Of a stretch of DNA of 64,000 nt, positions 31,452-40,177 are shown piece by piece. The notes under the pieces are model-generated. The model did no database searches and was not told where the DNA came from. It saw only the letters and a program-made list of their open reading frames with translations. A program made the translations under genes and the position numbers. Location of the stretch: contig NZ_JACCFJ010000001.1 in assembly GCF_013410345.1 (NCBI RefSeq), forward strand, positions 4,253,001-4,317,000, written 5' to 3'. The stretch is from Saccharopolyspora hordei (GTDB taxonomy: Bacteria > Actinomycetota > Actinomycetes > Mycobacteriales > Pseudonocardiaceae). How positions within the stretch are numbered: the first letter of the stretch is position 1; every line of letters begins with the position of its first letter.

Positions 31452-32597
31452 GTGACGACGAAGCTGGTGGCGCGGGCGGAGCAGGAGCTCCCCGGAGTGC
31501 TCGCGGACCTCCGTCGGTTGGTGGAGCACGAAACGCCCAGCAGCGACAAGCAGGCGCTGGACGCCGGGCTGGACGACATCGAGCGGTGGCTCACCGAACG
31601 CCTCGGCGAGCCGGCTGCCCGGCAGCGCCACGACAACGGCGCGCGCGGCGACGTCCTCGACGTCACCTACCCCGGGACCGCCGAGGGGACGGTCCTGCTG
31701 CTGTGCCACTACGACACGGTGTGGCCGGTGGGCACGCTCGCGGACTGGCCCTTCACCGTCGACGGTGACCGCATCACCGCCCCCGGATGCCTGGACATGA
31801 AGCTCGGCCTCGTGCACGGCGTGTGGGCCTTGCGCCTGCTGCGCGAGCTCGACGTCCCGCACCCGTCGGTGCGGTTCCTGCTCAACGGCGACGAGGAGAT
31901 CGGCAGCCTCGCGTCGCGCCCGTACATCGAGCAGGCGTGCACGGAGGCGACCGCCACGCTCGTGCTGGAACCCAGCCGCGAGGGCAAGGCCAAGGTCCGC
32001 CGCAAGGGCCTGGGCCTGTTCGACCTGACGGTGCACGGCGTCGAGTCGCACGCGGGGCTCGACCCCACGGCGGGCGCCAGCGCCATCCACGCGATCGCCG
32101 AGCTGGTCCCGCGGATCACCGCCCTGGCGGCGCCGGAGCGCGGCACCACGATCAACGTCGGCCGGATCAGCGGCGGCACCGGCCGCAACGTGGTGGCCGG
32201 CCGGGCGACCTGCGAGATCGACATCCGCATCCAGGACCCGGCCGAGATGGACCGCATCGACGCCGGGTTCCGCGCGCTGTCGGTGGCCGACGAGCGCATC
32301 CGGGTGGAGCTCACCGGCAGCTGGAACCGCCCGCCGATGAACCCCAACGCGCTGTCGGAGAAGCTGTTCGAGCACGCCCAGGCGGCCGCGCAGGAGCACG
32401 GCCGGGTCCTGGAGGGCACCTCGGTGGGCGGCGTGAGCGACGCGAACTTCGTGTCCGCGCTCGGCAAGCCGGTCCTCGACGGCCTCGGCGCGGTCGGGGC
32501 CGGCCCGCACTCCCGCGACGAGCACGTGGTCCCGAGCGAGTCCCCCGGCCAGATCGCCACCCTCGCCACCCTGATCAGCAGGCTCCGCGACTTCTGA
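31452..32597 (+). CDS. M20 metallopeptidase, glutamate carboxypeptidase (CPG2) type
   Basis: 381 residues. The di-zinc site is visible: CHYDTVWPVG (His, Asp), CLDMK (bridging Asp), NGDEEIGS (catalytic and metal Glu pair), and the distal GPHSRDEHV histidine. A dimerisation/lid domain lies between, at about 175-285. CPG2-type enzymes remove the C-terminal glutamate from folates and p-aminobenzoyl-glutamate. Placed after AbgT, it should cleave the imported compound to p-aminobenzoate plus glutamate. GAGAGG precedes GTG 31452. A terminator follows. Confidence 0.86.
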   Translation: MTTKLVARAEQELPGVLADLRRLVEHETPSSDKQALDAGLDDIERWLTERLGEPAARQRHDNGARGDVLDVTYPGTAEGTVLLLCHYDTVWPVGTLADWPFTVDGDRITAPGCLDMKLGLVHGVWALRLLRELDVPHPSVRFLLNGDEEIGSLASRPYIEQACTEATATLVLEPSREGKAKVRRKGLGLFDLTVHGVESHAGLDPTAGASAIHAIAELVPRITALAAPERGTTINVGRISGGTGRNVVAGRATCEIDIRIQDPAEMDRIDAGFRALSVADERIRVELTGSWNRPPMNPNALSEKLFEHAQAAAQEHGRVLEGTSVGGVSDANFVSALGKPVLDGLGAVGAGPHSRDEHVVPSESPGQIATLATLISRLRDF

Positions 32598-32616
32598 GCG
32601 CACACCGCAGCAGCGC

Positions 32617-32649
32617 AGCGCCCGTCCGGCACCGATCCGGGCGGGCGCT
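32617..32649. terminator. Hairpin after the M20 peptidase
   Basis: AGCGCCCGTCCGG and CCGGGCGGGCGCT form a 13-bp stem with one G-T pair and a 7-base loop, 20 bases after the stop. Confidence 0.7.
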
Positions 32650-32990
32650 GTCGTGCGGGCGGTCTGCCAGTGCCGGGCAAGGCTGTCGCCCCGACGGGCG
32701 TGGGCGGTCCGCCGCCCGCTGGTGCGCAGCACCACGGAGTCGCAGGCGCTCGTTCCGCTCGGAGCAGCCCCGGACGTCTCGATGTCCACAGTGGACACAC
32801 TACTGCGCGGGTGGTCGACGCGGCACGGCACTCCCGCGGACCGCGCCGCGGGGTGGGCGAACACCGACAGACCGTCCACGACGGACACCAGCACGAGGGC
32901 ACGACCCCCGGGTGCGAGCGGCGTCACAGCCGCGGGGTGTTCCGCACCACCGACCGACCGAGGCCGGCTGTTCGGTTCCTCTCACCAGTA
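32650..32990. other. Intergenic stretch without a gene
   Basis: About 340 bases with no credible reading frame on either strand. TGTCCAC-A-GTGGACA at 32783-32797 is a perfect 7-bp inverted repeat and might be a protein site; similar GTCCAC/GTGGAC pairs occur elsewhere in the window, for example near 16981. I see no terminator or RNA gene beyond the hairpin listed before it. Confidence 0.45.
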
Positions 32991-33019
32991 TTTCACTAGT
33001 GAAACACCCCGACTAGCAT
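32991..33019 (+). promoter_or_regulatory. Promoter of the FUSC gene with a perfect 14-bp palindrome over the -35 box
   Basis: TTTCACTAGTGAAA (32991-33004) is perfectly symmetric. TTTCAC as -35 and TAGCAT (33014-33019) as -10 are 17 bases apart, and the -10 box ends seven bases before GTG 33027. This predicts a leaderless mRNA repressed by whatever binds the palindrome. Confidence 0.6.
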
Positions 33020-33026
33020 CTGCCGA

Positions 33027-34607
33027 GTGCCGCTCTCCGTGCTGACGCGAAACCTCCGGGACACCTTCCGCCTCCGCCTCGGCGGCCCCCTGCTCTGGCC
33101 CGCTGGACGCACCCTGCTGTCCCTGGCCCTCCCGCTGGGGGTGCTGCTGGCCGCGGAGCGGATGGACCTGCTGCCCGGCGCCGTGTTCGGCTCGCTGACC
33201 AGCGTGCACTGCCGCACCGAGCCGCACCCGAAGCAGCCGCGCACGCTGGGCGTGGTGGCGGTCGGGATGGCGGCGTCGGTCACCGTCGGCGTGCTCATCG
33301 CCGCGTTCGCCGGCGGACCGTGGCACGAACCGCTGGCGATGCTGGCCACCGCCCTGGTCGGCGCGATCGGCACGGTCGCCTCCACCGCCGTGAAGACCGG
33401 GCCGCCCGGCGGGCTGATCTTCGCGTTCGCCACCGGCGCCTGCTCGCACCTGCCGCTGCACCCCGCCGACGTCCCGACGCACGTGCTCACCGTCGTGCTG
33501 TCGAGCGCGTTCGCGTGGACGGTGACCGTCACCGGCACCGCCGTGCTGGGACTCCGGCCGCACCGGCGCGTGGTGGCCGCGGCCCTCGACGCCACCGCCG
33601 CCGCGCTCGACGACCGCGCGGACCTCGCGCTGCGGCACCGCGCCGCGGTCGCGGTGGCGAACGCCTGGGACAGCGTCGCCTTCCTCGGCCGCCGCGACTC
33701 CCCGCAGCACCGCGACCTGGTGCACGCCGTCCAGGTCTGCGAGGAGCTGCTGGCTCCCGACGGTCCGCGGGTGGAGCCCGCCGAGGTCCGCTTCGCCGCG
33801 GCGAGGCTCCGCGCCGGGCGCTCCTCCACGGTGCCGCGCGAGGAGGGCGCCGCGGACCCGGTCCCGCCGACCCGGGTGTCGCGCTGGTGGACCATCCGCG
33901 ACCTGATCCGCGCCGCGCTCCGGCCGCACCGGGTGCAGTCCTGGCTGCTGCCGTACGCGGCGCGCGTCGGCCTCGCCGCGCTGCTCGCCGGCGCGGCCGC
34001 GAACCTCCTCGGCATCCCGCAGGCGTACTGGGCGGCGGTGTCGGCGGTGTCGATCCTGCAGGCGACCAGCCTCGCGACCTCGGTGCCCCGGCTGCTGCAA
34101 CGCGTCTCCGGCACCGTCGTCGGCGTGCTCGTCGCGGTGGCCGTGCTGCACGCCGATCCGTCGCTGTGGGTGCTGGTCCTGCTGCTGGCGGCACTGCAGT
34201 GGGGCGCGGAGATGACCGTCACCGTCAACTACGCCTTCGGCCTGGCCTTCGCCACGCCGGTGGCGCTGCTGGTCAGCGCGATCTCCGCGCCCACCGACCC
34301 GGACGTGCTGGGGTGGAACCGGTTCTGGGCGACGTTGCTGGGCGCCGCGATCGCCGTCGCCGTGGCCTGGGCGCTGCCGAACCGGGCGTGGCTGTCCCGC
34401 GTGCACACCGCGCTGGAGCGGGTGCGGGCGTTGAGCGCCGCCCGCCCGGTGCCGCGCGAAGAGCTGCGCTCGGCCCTGGTCGAGCTGCACGAGGCCCACG
34501 ACGTCGCCGCAGGCGAGGTGCCCCCGTCCCGGCTCCCCACCGAGGAGCTGCGGGAGGTGTCCCAGCACGCCTACGCGCTGCTCGACACCGCCCCGCTGCG
34601 CCGCTGA
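33027..34607 (+). CDS. FUSC-family inner-membrane protein (aromatic acid exporter type)
   Basis: 526 residues. Two blocks of membrane helices (about 20-180 and 320-455) flank a soluble helical part, the duplicated layout of FUSC/AaeB proteins. PAGRTLLSLALPLGVLLAAE and YAARVGLAALLAGAAANLLG begin the two halves, and GIPQAYWAAVSAVSILQATS is the typical central block. Relatives export hydroxybenzoates or fusaric acid. No HlyD-like partner is present. There is no ribosome site before GTG 33027, matching a leaderless transcript. It stands alone after the folate-salvage genes; p-aminobenzoate export would be a fitting but unproven job. Confidence 0.78.
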   Translation: MPLSVLTRNLRDTFRLRLGGPLLWPAGRTLLSLALPLGVLLAAERMDLLPGAVFGSLTSVHCRTEPHPKQPRTLGVVAVGMAASVTVGVLIAAFAGGPWHEPLAMLATALVGAIGTVASTAVKTGPPGGLIFAFATGACSHLPLHPADVPTHVLTVVLSSAFAWTVTVTGTAVLGLRPHRRVVAAALDATAAALDDRADLALRHRAAVAVANAWDSVAFLGRRDSPQHRDLVHAVQVCEELLAPDGPRVEPAEVRFAAARLRAGRSSTVPREEGAADPVPPTRVSRWWTIRDLIRAALRPHRVQSWLLPYAARVGLAALLAGAAANLLGIPQAYWAAVSAVSILQATSLATSVPRLLQRVSGTVVGVLVAVAVLHADPSLWVLVLLLAALQWGAEMTVTVNYAFGLAFATPVALLVSAISAPTDPDVLGWNRFWATLLGAAIAVAVAWALPNRAWLSRVHTALERVRALSAARPVPREELRSALVELHEAHDVAAGEVPPSRLPTEELREVSQHAYALLDTAPLRR

Positions 34608-34659
34608 CCCCGTGGCTCCCGCGCCGCGGTGCGCAGCTGACCCCGCGGCACCGGGGTGA

Positions 34660-34748
34660 TTGACAACTCACTCCTCCGGGTGACAACATCCCCGGCAATC
34701 CTGAAATCGTTTCCAGTCTCCGCCCGGCGCGACACTGGAAACGTTTCC
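34660..34748 (+). promoter_or_regulatory. LacI-type operator pair and promoter before the glycoside operon
   Basis: GGAAACGTTTCC at 34737-34748 is a perfect palindrome with the central CG typical of LacI-family sites. TGAAATCGTTTCCA at 34702-34715 is a second, less perfect copy, with centres 34 bases apart. TTGACA at 34660-34665 is a likely -35 box. Confidence 0.78.
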
Positions 34749-34788
34749 GGTCCCGGCCGGCACCCGGCCGCTGAGCACGGAGGAGACG

Positions 34789-35820
34789 ATGACGTCGACA
34801 CGGGCCACGCTGCAACAGGTGGCCGAGCGCGCGGGGGTGTCACTGGCCTCCACCTCCCGCGCCCTCCACGGGAGCGGGGCGAGCAAGGCGATGGTCGAGC
34901 GCGTCCGCGCGGCCGCGGCCGAACTCGGCTACAGCGTGGACGCCATCGGGCGTTCGCTGCGGATGGGCAAGACCTTCCAGATCGCCTTCGCGGTCGCCGA
35001 CATCGGCAACCCGGTCTACGTGGAGATGATGCGCGGCATCCACGAGGTGCTCGCCCCGCACGGCTACCGGGTCGTGGTCATGACGACCGGCGACACCGCG
35101 GCCTCCACGGCCGACCTGGTGCGCAGCCTGAGCGGCGGGTTCGTCGACGGGATGATCCTGATCCCGCTGCGCACGGACGACGAGCTGATCGAGGAGATCC
35201 GGCGGGCCCCGGTGCCGATGGTGGTCATCGGGCGCGCGTTGAGCGAACACGGGATCAGCTCGGTGTCCGTCGACTCCGGGGCGGGCATCGCCGAGGCGGT
35301 CCGGCACGTCCACGCCCTCGGGCGCCGCCGCATCGGCTTCCTCAACGGCCCGCTCGACACGACGCCGGGCGCCTCCCGCCAGCGCGGGTTCGACGCGGTG
35401 GTCGGTGCCGAGGGCTTCTCGGCCGAGCGGGTGCAGGTCGAGATCGCCGACGACTTCACCGTCGCCGCCGGGTTCGAGGCGGGCCGACGGCTGCTCGCCG
35501 GGTCGTCCTCGCCGAGCGACCGCCTCGACGCGGTCGTCGCCGCCAACGACCTGCTGGCCATCGGGGTGCTCCGCGCGGCCCGCGAGCTGGGGCTGGCCAC
35601 CCCGCAGGACCTGGCGGTGACCGGCATGGACGACACCGAGCTGGGCCAGGTGTACCTGCCCCGCCTGACGAGCGTCTCCCTCGGCTCCGCGGAGCGGGGA
35701 CGCACGGCGGCGCGGCTCGTGCTGGAGCTGGCCGACGACCCGGACACACCGGCGCAGCAGGTCGCCTTCGAGCCCGAGCTGATCGTCCGCGAGTCCACCG
35801 TGGATGGCGGTGGACGATGA
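34789..35820 (+). CDS. LacI-family repressor of the glycoside operon
   Basis: 343 residues. The N-terminal helix-turn-helix and hinge are TLQQVAERAGVSLASTSRAL and LGYSVDAIGRSLRMGKT. The rest is a periplasmic-binding-protein-like ligand domain, with GMDDTELGQVYLPRLTSVSL near the end. Two matching operators lie directly upstream, so it should autoregulate and control the downstream ABC genes. Its stop overlaps the permease start (ATGA), so it is the first cistron of the operon rather than a separate unit. Confidence 0.9.
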   Translation: MTSTRATLQQVAERAGVSLASTSRALHGSGASKAMVERVRAAAAELGYSVDAIGRSLRMGKTFQIAFAVADIGNPVYVEMMRGIHEVLAPHGYRVVVMTTGDTAASTADLVRSLSGGFVDGMILIPLRTDDELIEEIRRAPVPMVVIGRALSEHGISSVSVDSGAGIAEAVRHVHALGRRRIGFLNGPLDTTPGASRQRGFDAVVGAEGFSAERVQVEIADDFTVAAGFEAGRRLLAGSSSPSDRLDAVVAANDLLAIGVLRAARELGLATPQDLAVTGMDDTELGQVYLPRLTSVSLGSAERGRTAARLVLELADDPDTPAQQVAFEPELIVRESTVDGGGR

Positions 35821-36761
35821 GCACGGCCACCGCGGGGGTCCGTCCCGCGACCGCTCTCCCACGCACGAAGGGCGCGATGGCCCGGTCCCGGCGCCGCGAG
35901 GCGGTCGCGCTGGTGATGCCCTCGCTCGTCCCGATCCTGGTGCTGTCCGTGGCGCCGCTGGTGATCGGCATCGCGCTCGCCTTCACCGACGCCCGGCTGG
36001 TGCGCAGGCCCGACTACGACTTCGCCGGGCTGGAGAACTTCCTCGACCTGGCCGACAACGCGCTGTTCTGGGACTCGCTGCGGATCGGTCTCACCTGGAC
36101 GGTGAGCGTCACCGTGCTCCAGCTCGCCGCCGCGATGGGCCTGGCGCTGCTGCTCAACTCCGGCATGCGCCTGCAGGGCCTGACCCGCGTGCTGGCCCTG
36201 GTGCCGTGGGCCATGCCGCCGGTGGTCGTGGCGATCATGTGGCAGATGATCTACTCGGCCAACAGCGGCCCGCTCAACGCGCTGCTGGGCAGCCTGGGAC
36301 TGCCCGGTGACACCAACTGGCTCGGCGACTTCTCCACCGCGCTGCCCGCCGTGGTCCTGGTCGGCGTCTGGGTGGGGATGCCGCAGACGACGGTCACCCT
36401 GCTGGCCGGGTTGCAGCAGGTCCCGCCGGAGCTGCACGAGGCCGCGGCCGTGGACGGTGCGCGCGCCTGGCGCCGGTTCACCGCGGTCACCTGGCCGAGC
36501 CTGCGCCCGATCGTCGCCTCGATCACGTCGCTGAACTTCATCTGGAACTTCAACTCGTTCGCCCTGGTCTACGTGCTCACCGAAGGCGGGCCCGGCGGCC
36601 GGACGATGGTGCCGGTGCTGTTCGTCTACCTGGAGGCGTTCAAGAACCGCGAGATCGGCACCGCCGCCGCGATGGGGCTGGTGCTCGTCATCGTCATCGT
36701 CGCCGTGCTCGCCCTGTACCTGCGCTCGCAGTTCCGGCACGACACCGAGAGAGGTCGGTGA
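35817..36761 (+). CDS. ABC sugar transporter permease, MalF type
   Basis: 314 residues with six membrane helices. The first helix is at about 35-55 (LVMPSLVPILVLSVAPLVIG). The EAA loop that contacts the ATPase is HEAAAVDGARAWRRFTAVTW. YVLTEGGPGGRTMVPVLFVY is the usual MalF-type block. It forms the import channel with the next gene product. No ATPase gene lies in the operon; as in other actinomycetes, a shared MsiK-like ATPase is probably used. The ATG overlaps the lacI stop. Confidence 0.88.
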   Translation: MSTATAGVRPATALPRTKGAMARSRRREAVALVMPSLVPILVLSVAPLVIGIALAFTDARLVRRPDYDFAGLENFLDLADNALFWDSLRIGLTWTVSVTVLQLAAAMGLALLLNSGMRLQGLTRVLALVPWAMPPVVVAIMWQMIYSANSGPLNALLGSLGLPGDTNWLGDFSTALPAVVLVGVWVGMPQTTVTLLAGLQQVPPELHEAAAVDGARAWRRFTAVTWPSLRPIVASITSLNFIWNFNSFALVYVLTEGGPGGRTMVPVLFVYLEAFKNREIGTAAAMGLVLVIVIVAVLALYLRSQFRHDTERGR

Positions 36762-36764
36762 GCC

Positions 36765-37592
36765 ATGCGTTCCCTCGTCCGCCCCGCGCAGTACCTGGCG
36801 CTCGCGGTCTACCTGGTGTTCCTCGGCTTCCCGCTGGTGTGGCTCGTCTCCGCCTCGGTGAAGTCCTCCGGCGAGCTCAACTCGCTGTCGGTGAGCCTGC
36901 TGCCGCAGGAGTGGCACTGGGACAACTACGCGCAGGCGCTGGAACGGCAGGGGATCGTCCGGTCCGCGTTCAACAGCCTCGTGGTGGCGCTGCTGTCGAC
37001 GGCGCTGGTGATCGTGATCGCGCTGCCCGCGTCCTACGTGCTCGCCCGCGTCAAGGGCAAGGTCCGGATGGCGGGCGTGGCGTGGATCCTGGTCAGCCAG
37101 GTGTTCCCGGTCGTGCTCATCATCCTGCCGCTGTTCCTGGTCCTGCGCACGCTCCGGCTGACCGACAGCCTCGTCGGGCTGACGCTGGTGCACATGACCT
37201 ACATGCTGCCGTTCGCCCTGTGGATGCTGCAGGGCTACGTGGCGGCGGTGCCGGTCGAGCTGGAGGAGGCCGGGGCGGTGGACGGCGCGGGCCGGCTGAC
37301 CGTGCTGCGGTCGATCGTGTTCCCGCTGCTGACGCCCGGCATCATCGCGACCGCGATGTTCAGCTTCGTGTCGTCCTGGAACGAGTTCTTCTTCGCGCTG
37401 GTCCTGCTGCAGTCGCCGGAGAACTACACGTTGCCGATCACGCTGAAGATGTTCATCGGCGGCGAGGGCAAGGTCGCGCTCGGACCGCTCGCCGCGGGCG
37501 CGGTCCTCGCCGCGATCCCCAGCATCGTCTTCTTCTCCCTCCTGCGGCGCAAGCTCACCAGCGGCCTGATGGCCGGCGCGGTGAAGAGATGA
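36765..37592 (+). CDS. ABC sugar transporter permease, MalG type
   Basis: 275 residues with six membrane helices. The EAA loop is LEEAGAVDGAGRLTVLRSIV, and NYTLPITLKMFIGGEGKV near the C-terminus is a typical MalG-family block. It starts three bases after the first permease stop, with AGAGG as ribosome site. Partner of the preceding permease in the import channel. Confidence 0.88.
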   Translation: MRSLVRPAQYLALAVYLVFLGFPLVWLVSASVKSSGELNSLSVSLLPQEWHWDNYAQALERQGIVRSAFNSLVVALLSTALVIVIALPASYVLARVKGKVRMAGVAWILVSQVFPVVLIILPLFLVLRTLRLTDSLVGLTLVHMTYMLPFALWMLQGYVAAVPVELEEAGAVDGAGRLTVLRSIVFPLLTPGIIATAMFSFVSSWNEFFFALVLLQSPENYTLPITLKMFIGGEGKVALGPLAAGAVLAAIPSIVFFSLLRRKLTSGLMAGAVKR

Positions 37593-37620
37593 GTCCAGCG
37601 CAACGATCGAAAGGGCGACG

Positions 37621-38895
37621 ATGAGGTCACCACGCGCGTGGAAAGGGATCTGCCTGCTGCTCACCGGCGCGCTGCTCGCCGGGTGCGGCGGCAGCGGCGA
37701 CGACGGCTCCGGCCCGGTCACGCTCACCTTCCAGTCCTTGTCCGACCAGCCGGCCGCGATCGCAGCCACCAACGCGATCGTCGACTCCTGGAACGAGACC
37801 CACCCGGACGTCCAGGTCGACGTGGTGCCGGCGGGCTGGGACGGCATCTACGACAAGCTCATCACCCAGTTCAACGCCGGCAGCGCCCCGGACATCGTGC
37901 ACTACGAGGCCGCCGGCATCGCCCAGTTCGCGGCGGACGGCTACCTCGCCGACCTCACGCCCCACATGTCGCCGCAGACGCGCGAGGACATCCCGCCGGG
38001 CGTGCTCGACTCGGTCACGGTCGACGGGAAGGTCGTCGCCTACCCGACCGAGCTGCAGACGTACGTGGTGTTCGCCAACAAGGCCCTGCTGGACCGGGCG
38101 GGCGTGCCCGTCCCGACCGGGCCGACGATGTCGTGGACCCAGCTGCGCGAGATCGCCCGGGCCGCCACGAAGGACGGCGTGCACGGCCTGAGCTGGGGGT
38201 TGTCGAGCCCGACCTCGACGTTCGTGGCGATGGCGCCCGCGTTCGGCGGGCAGTACTTCCGCGGGCGTGGTGAGGACGCCGAGCTGAGCATCGGCCCGGG
38301 CGAGATGGCGCTGCCGGAACTGGTCCGCGCGATGGCCTACGAGGACCGCTCGATCCTCCCGGTGACGCTGACCCAGTCCGGGTCGAAGGCGCTGGCTCCC
38401 TTCTACGCGGGGCAGGTCGCGATGACCGTGCAGGGCTCGTACCAGGCGGCGAACATCGCGAAGGACGCCCCCGAGGGCTTCGAGTGGATCGCGCTGCCGC
38501 CGCTGGCCGGGTCGGTGGGGCCCGCCCAGGCGGCGAACCCGCAGACGCTGTCGGTGAACGCCGACTCCGAGCACGTCGCGGAGGCGGCCGAGTTCCTGGA
38601 GTACTTCACCAGCACGGAGAACCTGGTGAAGCTCAACGCCGCCGACGCGCTCATCCCGGCGACGACGTCGGCGCGGGAGGCGCTGGCGGAGGAGCTCGGC
38701 ACCCAGAACGGCTGGGACGTGATCCTGGCCTCCGGCGAGCACGTGACCTCGGCGCCGTACCTGTTCGTCAGCAAGTACGCGCAGTGGAAGGACACCGTCG
38801 CCACGCCCGCCTACCAACGCTTCCTCGCCGGGGAGATCGACGCCGACGGCCTGGCGCGGGAGCTGCGGGACGGCTGGCAGAGCACCAACGACTAG
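37621..38895 (+). CDS. ABC sugar substrate-binding lipoprotein
   Basis: 424 residues. The signal GICLLLTGALLAGCGGSG ends in the lipobox LLAGC. The mature part is a family 1 extracellular binding protein: VTLTFQSLSDQPAAIAATNA, APDIVHYEAAGIAQFAADGY, then PTELQTYVVFANKALLDRAG and QVAMTVQGSYQAANI. It would deliver the operon's glycoside to the two permeases. GAAAGGG serves as ribosome site. A hairpin at its stop may lower expression of the enzyme genes relative to the binding protein. Confidence 0.9.
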   Translation: MRSPRAWKGICLLLTGALLAGCGGSGDDGSGPVTLTFQSLSDQPAAIAATNAIVDSWNETHPDVQVDVVPAGWDGIYDKLITQFNAGSAPDIVHYEAAGIAQFAADGYLADLTPHMSPQTREDIPPGVLDSVTVDGKVVAYPTELQTYVVFANKALLDRAGVPVPTGPTMSWTQLREIARAATKDGVHGLSWGLSSPTSTFVAMAPAFGGQYFRGRGEDAELSIGPGEMALPELVRAMAYEDRSILPVTLTQSGSKALAPFYAGQVAMTVQGSYQAANIAKDAPEGFEWIALPPLAGSVGPAQAANPQTLSVNADSEHVAEAAEFLEYFTSTENLVKLNAADALIPATTSAREALAEELGTQNGWDVILASGEHVTSAPYLFVSKYAQWKDTVATPAYQRFLAGEIDADGLARELRDGWQSTND

Positions 38896-38912
38896 CGGGC
38901 GGGGCCGCCCGC
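38895..38912 (+). terminator. Intra-operon hairpin between binding protein and enzyme genes
   Basis: GCGGGCGG and CCGCCCGC form an 8-bp arm pair with two bases between, realistically a stem with a four-base loop. It begins at the last base of the TAG stop. Such hairpins often stabilise binding-protein mRNA and attenuate downstream genes. Confidence 0.5.
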
Positions 38913-38986
38913 GCCACGCGTGTCCACAGAGGACTCGGTGTCCGGCGGTCGGACCGCACCGGACGAACAGAAGGGAACGCAGTCCA

Positions 38987-40177
38987 GTGACCTGGATCGA
39001 GGACCGCTCGGTGGCCGTGCTCACCGGTGCGGCGGTGGGGGACGCGCTCGGGGGCGCCACCGAGGGGTGGACGCCCGAGCAGATCGAACAGCGGCACGGC
39101 GGCCGGGTGACCGGGATCGTCGGCCCCTGGTACCCGGACTGGCGGACCGCCCGCCCGATCTCCCCGTACCACAAGGGAGACGGGCACATCACCGACGACA
39201 CGCTCATGACGCGGGCGCTGGTCGAGGTGTACGCGAAGCGCCGCGCGCACCTCGACGCCTACGCCGTGGCCGAGGACCTGGTGCCGCTGATGATCGGGGA
39301 GCCCCGCTGGGTGCCCGAGCTGGAGTCCACCGCGCTGCTGCTGCAGCGGGTCTTCCTCGCGGAGAAGTGGATCGTCACCAGGCTGCACTACGGCCACGTG
39401 GACCCCCGCGAGGCGGGCGTGGGCAACATCGTCAACTGCGGCGCGGCGATGTACATCGCACCGGTCGGGATCGCCAACGCCGGCGACCCGCGCGGCGCGT
39501 ACGCCGAGGCGATCGACATCACCGGCGCGCACCAGTCCAGCTACGGCCGGGAGGCGGCCGGGGTGCTGGCCGCGATGGTCGCGGCCGCGATCGCGCCGGG
39601 AGCGGGGCTCGACGAGGTGGTGCGCGCGGCGCTCGACGTGGCGCACGACGGGACCGCCGCGGCGCTGCGCGCGGTCGTCGACGCGTTCGACGGCTGGGAC
39701 TCCCCGCCCAGCGACGACGAGGAGGAGCGCGCGCTGGCCCGCCGCATCCGGGAGCTCGTGGCGCCGTTCGACTCGGTCGGACCCGAGTACCGGCAGATGT
39801 CGCTCGACGCCCGCCGTCCGTCGCGCACGAAGTCGATCGAGGAGCTGCCCGCCGCGCTCGGGTTCGTGCTGGGCCACCGGGGCGACTACTGCGGTGCGGT
39901 GCTCGCCGCCGTCAACTACGGCCGGGACGCCGACTCGATCGCCGCCATGGCGGGCGCGGTCTGCGCCGGGCTGGGCGGGGCCGACGCGGTGCCGGCGGAG
40001 TGGGTCGACGCGGTGGGCGAGGCCAGCCGCATGGACCTGCGCGAGACCGGCCGCCTGATGGCCGCGGCCGCGACCGACATCCTGCGCGCGGACCGGCAGC
40101 GGGCCCGCGCGCGGCTGGCCGAGCTGGACGCGCTCGAGGTGCCCCGGGACGACGAGACGGTCGAGGGGCGGGCATGA
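38987..40177 (+). CDS. ADP-ribosylglycohydrolase-family enzyme, copy A
   Basis: 396 residues. The di-metal residues of the family are visible: GAAVGDALGGATEG (Asp19), ITDDTLMT (residues 69-72) and YGRDADSIAAMAG (Asp314, Asp316, Ser317). The usual third motif is DTDT, so DADS is a mild variant. Family members (DraG, ARH) hydrolyse the bond between ribose C1 and an amino acid or other group using two magnesium or manganese ions. The gene sits in a sugar ABC operon and precedes a second family member, so I infer a free small-molecule glycoside as substrate rather than a modified protein. GTG 38987 has AAGGGAA upstream. Confidence 0.88.
   Translation: MTWIEDRSVAVLTGAAVGDALGGATEGWTPEQIEQRHGGRVTGIVGPWYPDWRTARPISPYHKGDGHITDDTLMTRALVEVYAKRRAHLDAYAVAEDLVPLMIGEPRWVPELESTALLLQRVFLAEKWIVTRLHYGHVDPREAGVGNIVNCGAAMYIAPVGIANAGDPRGAYAEAIDITGAHQSSYGREAAGVLAAMVAAAIAPGAGLDEVVRAALDVAHDGTAAALRAVVDAFDGWDSPPSDDEEERALARRIRELVAPFDSVGPEYRQMSLDARRPSRTKSIEELPAALGFVLGHRGDYCGAVLAAVNYGRDADSIAAMAGAVCAGLGGADAVPAEWVDAVGEASRMDLRETGRLMAAAATDILRADRQRARARLAELDALEVPRDDETVEGRA

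Noticed and set aside
32783-32797. GTCCAC/GTGGAC palindrome as a specific operator
   Set aside because: Similar pairs occur in unrelated places in the window, including inside genes, so chance is a sufficient explanation.
35064-37847. Open frame of 927 codons antisense to the LacI and permease genes
   Set aside because: It mirrors the third-codon GC bias of the real genes, is rich in His, Gln, Asp and Arg, and has no recognisable domain.
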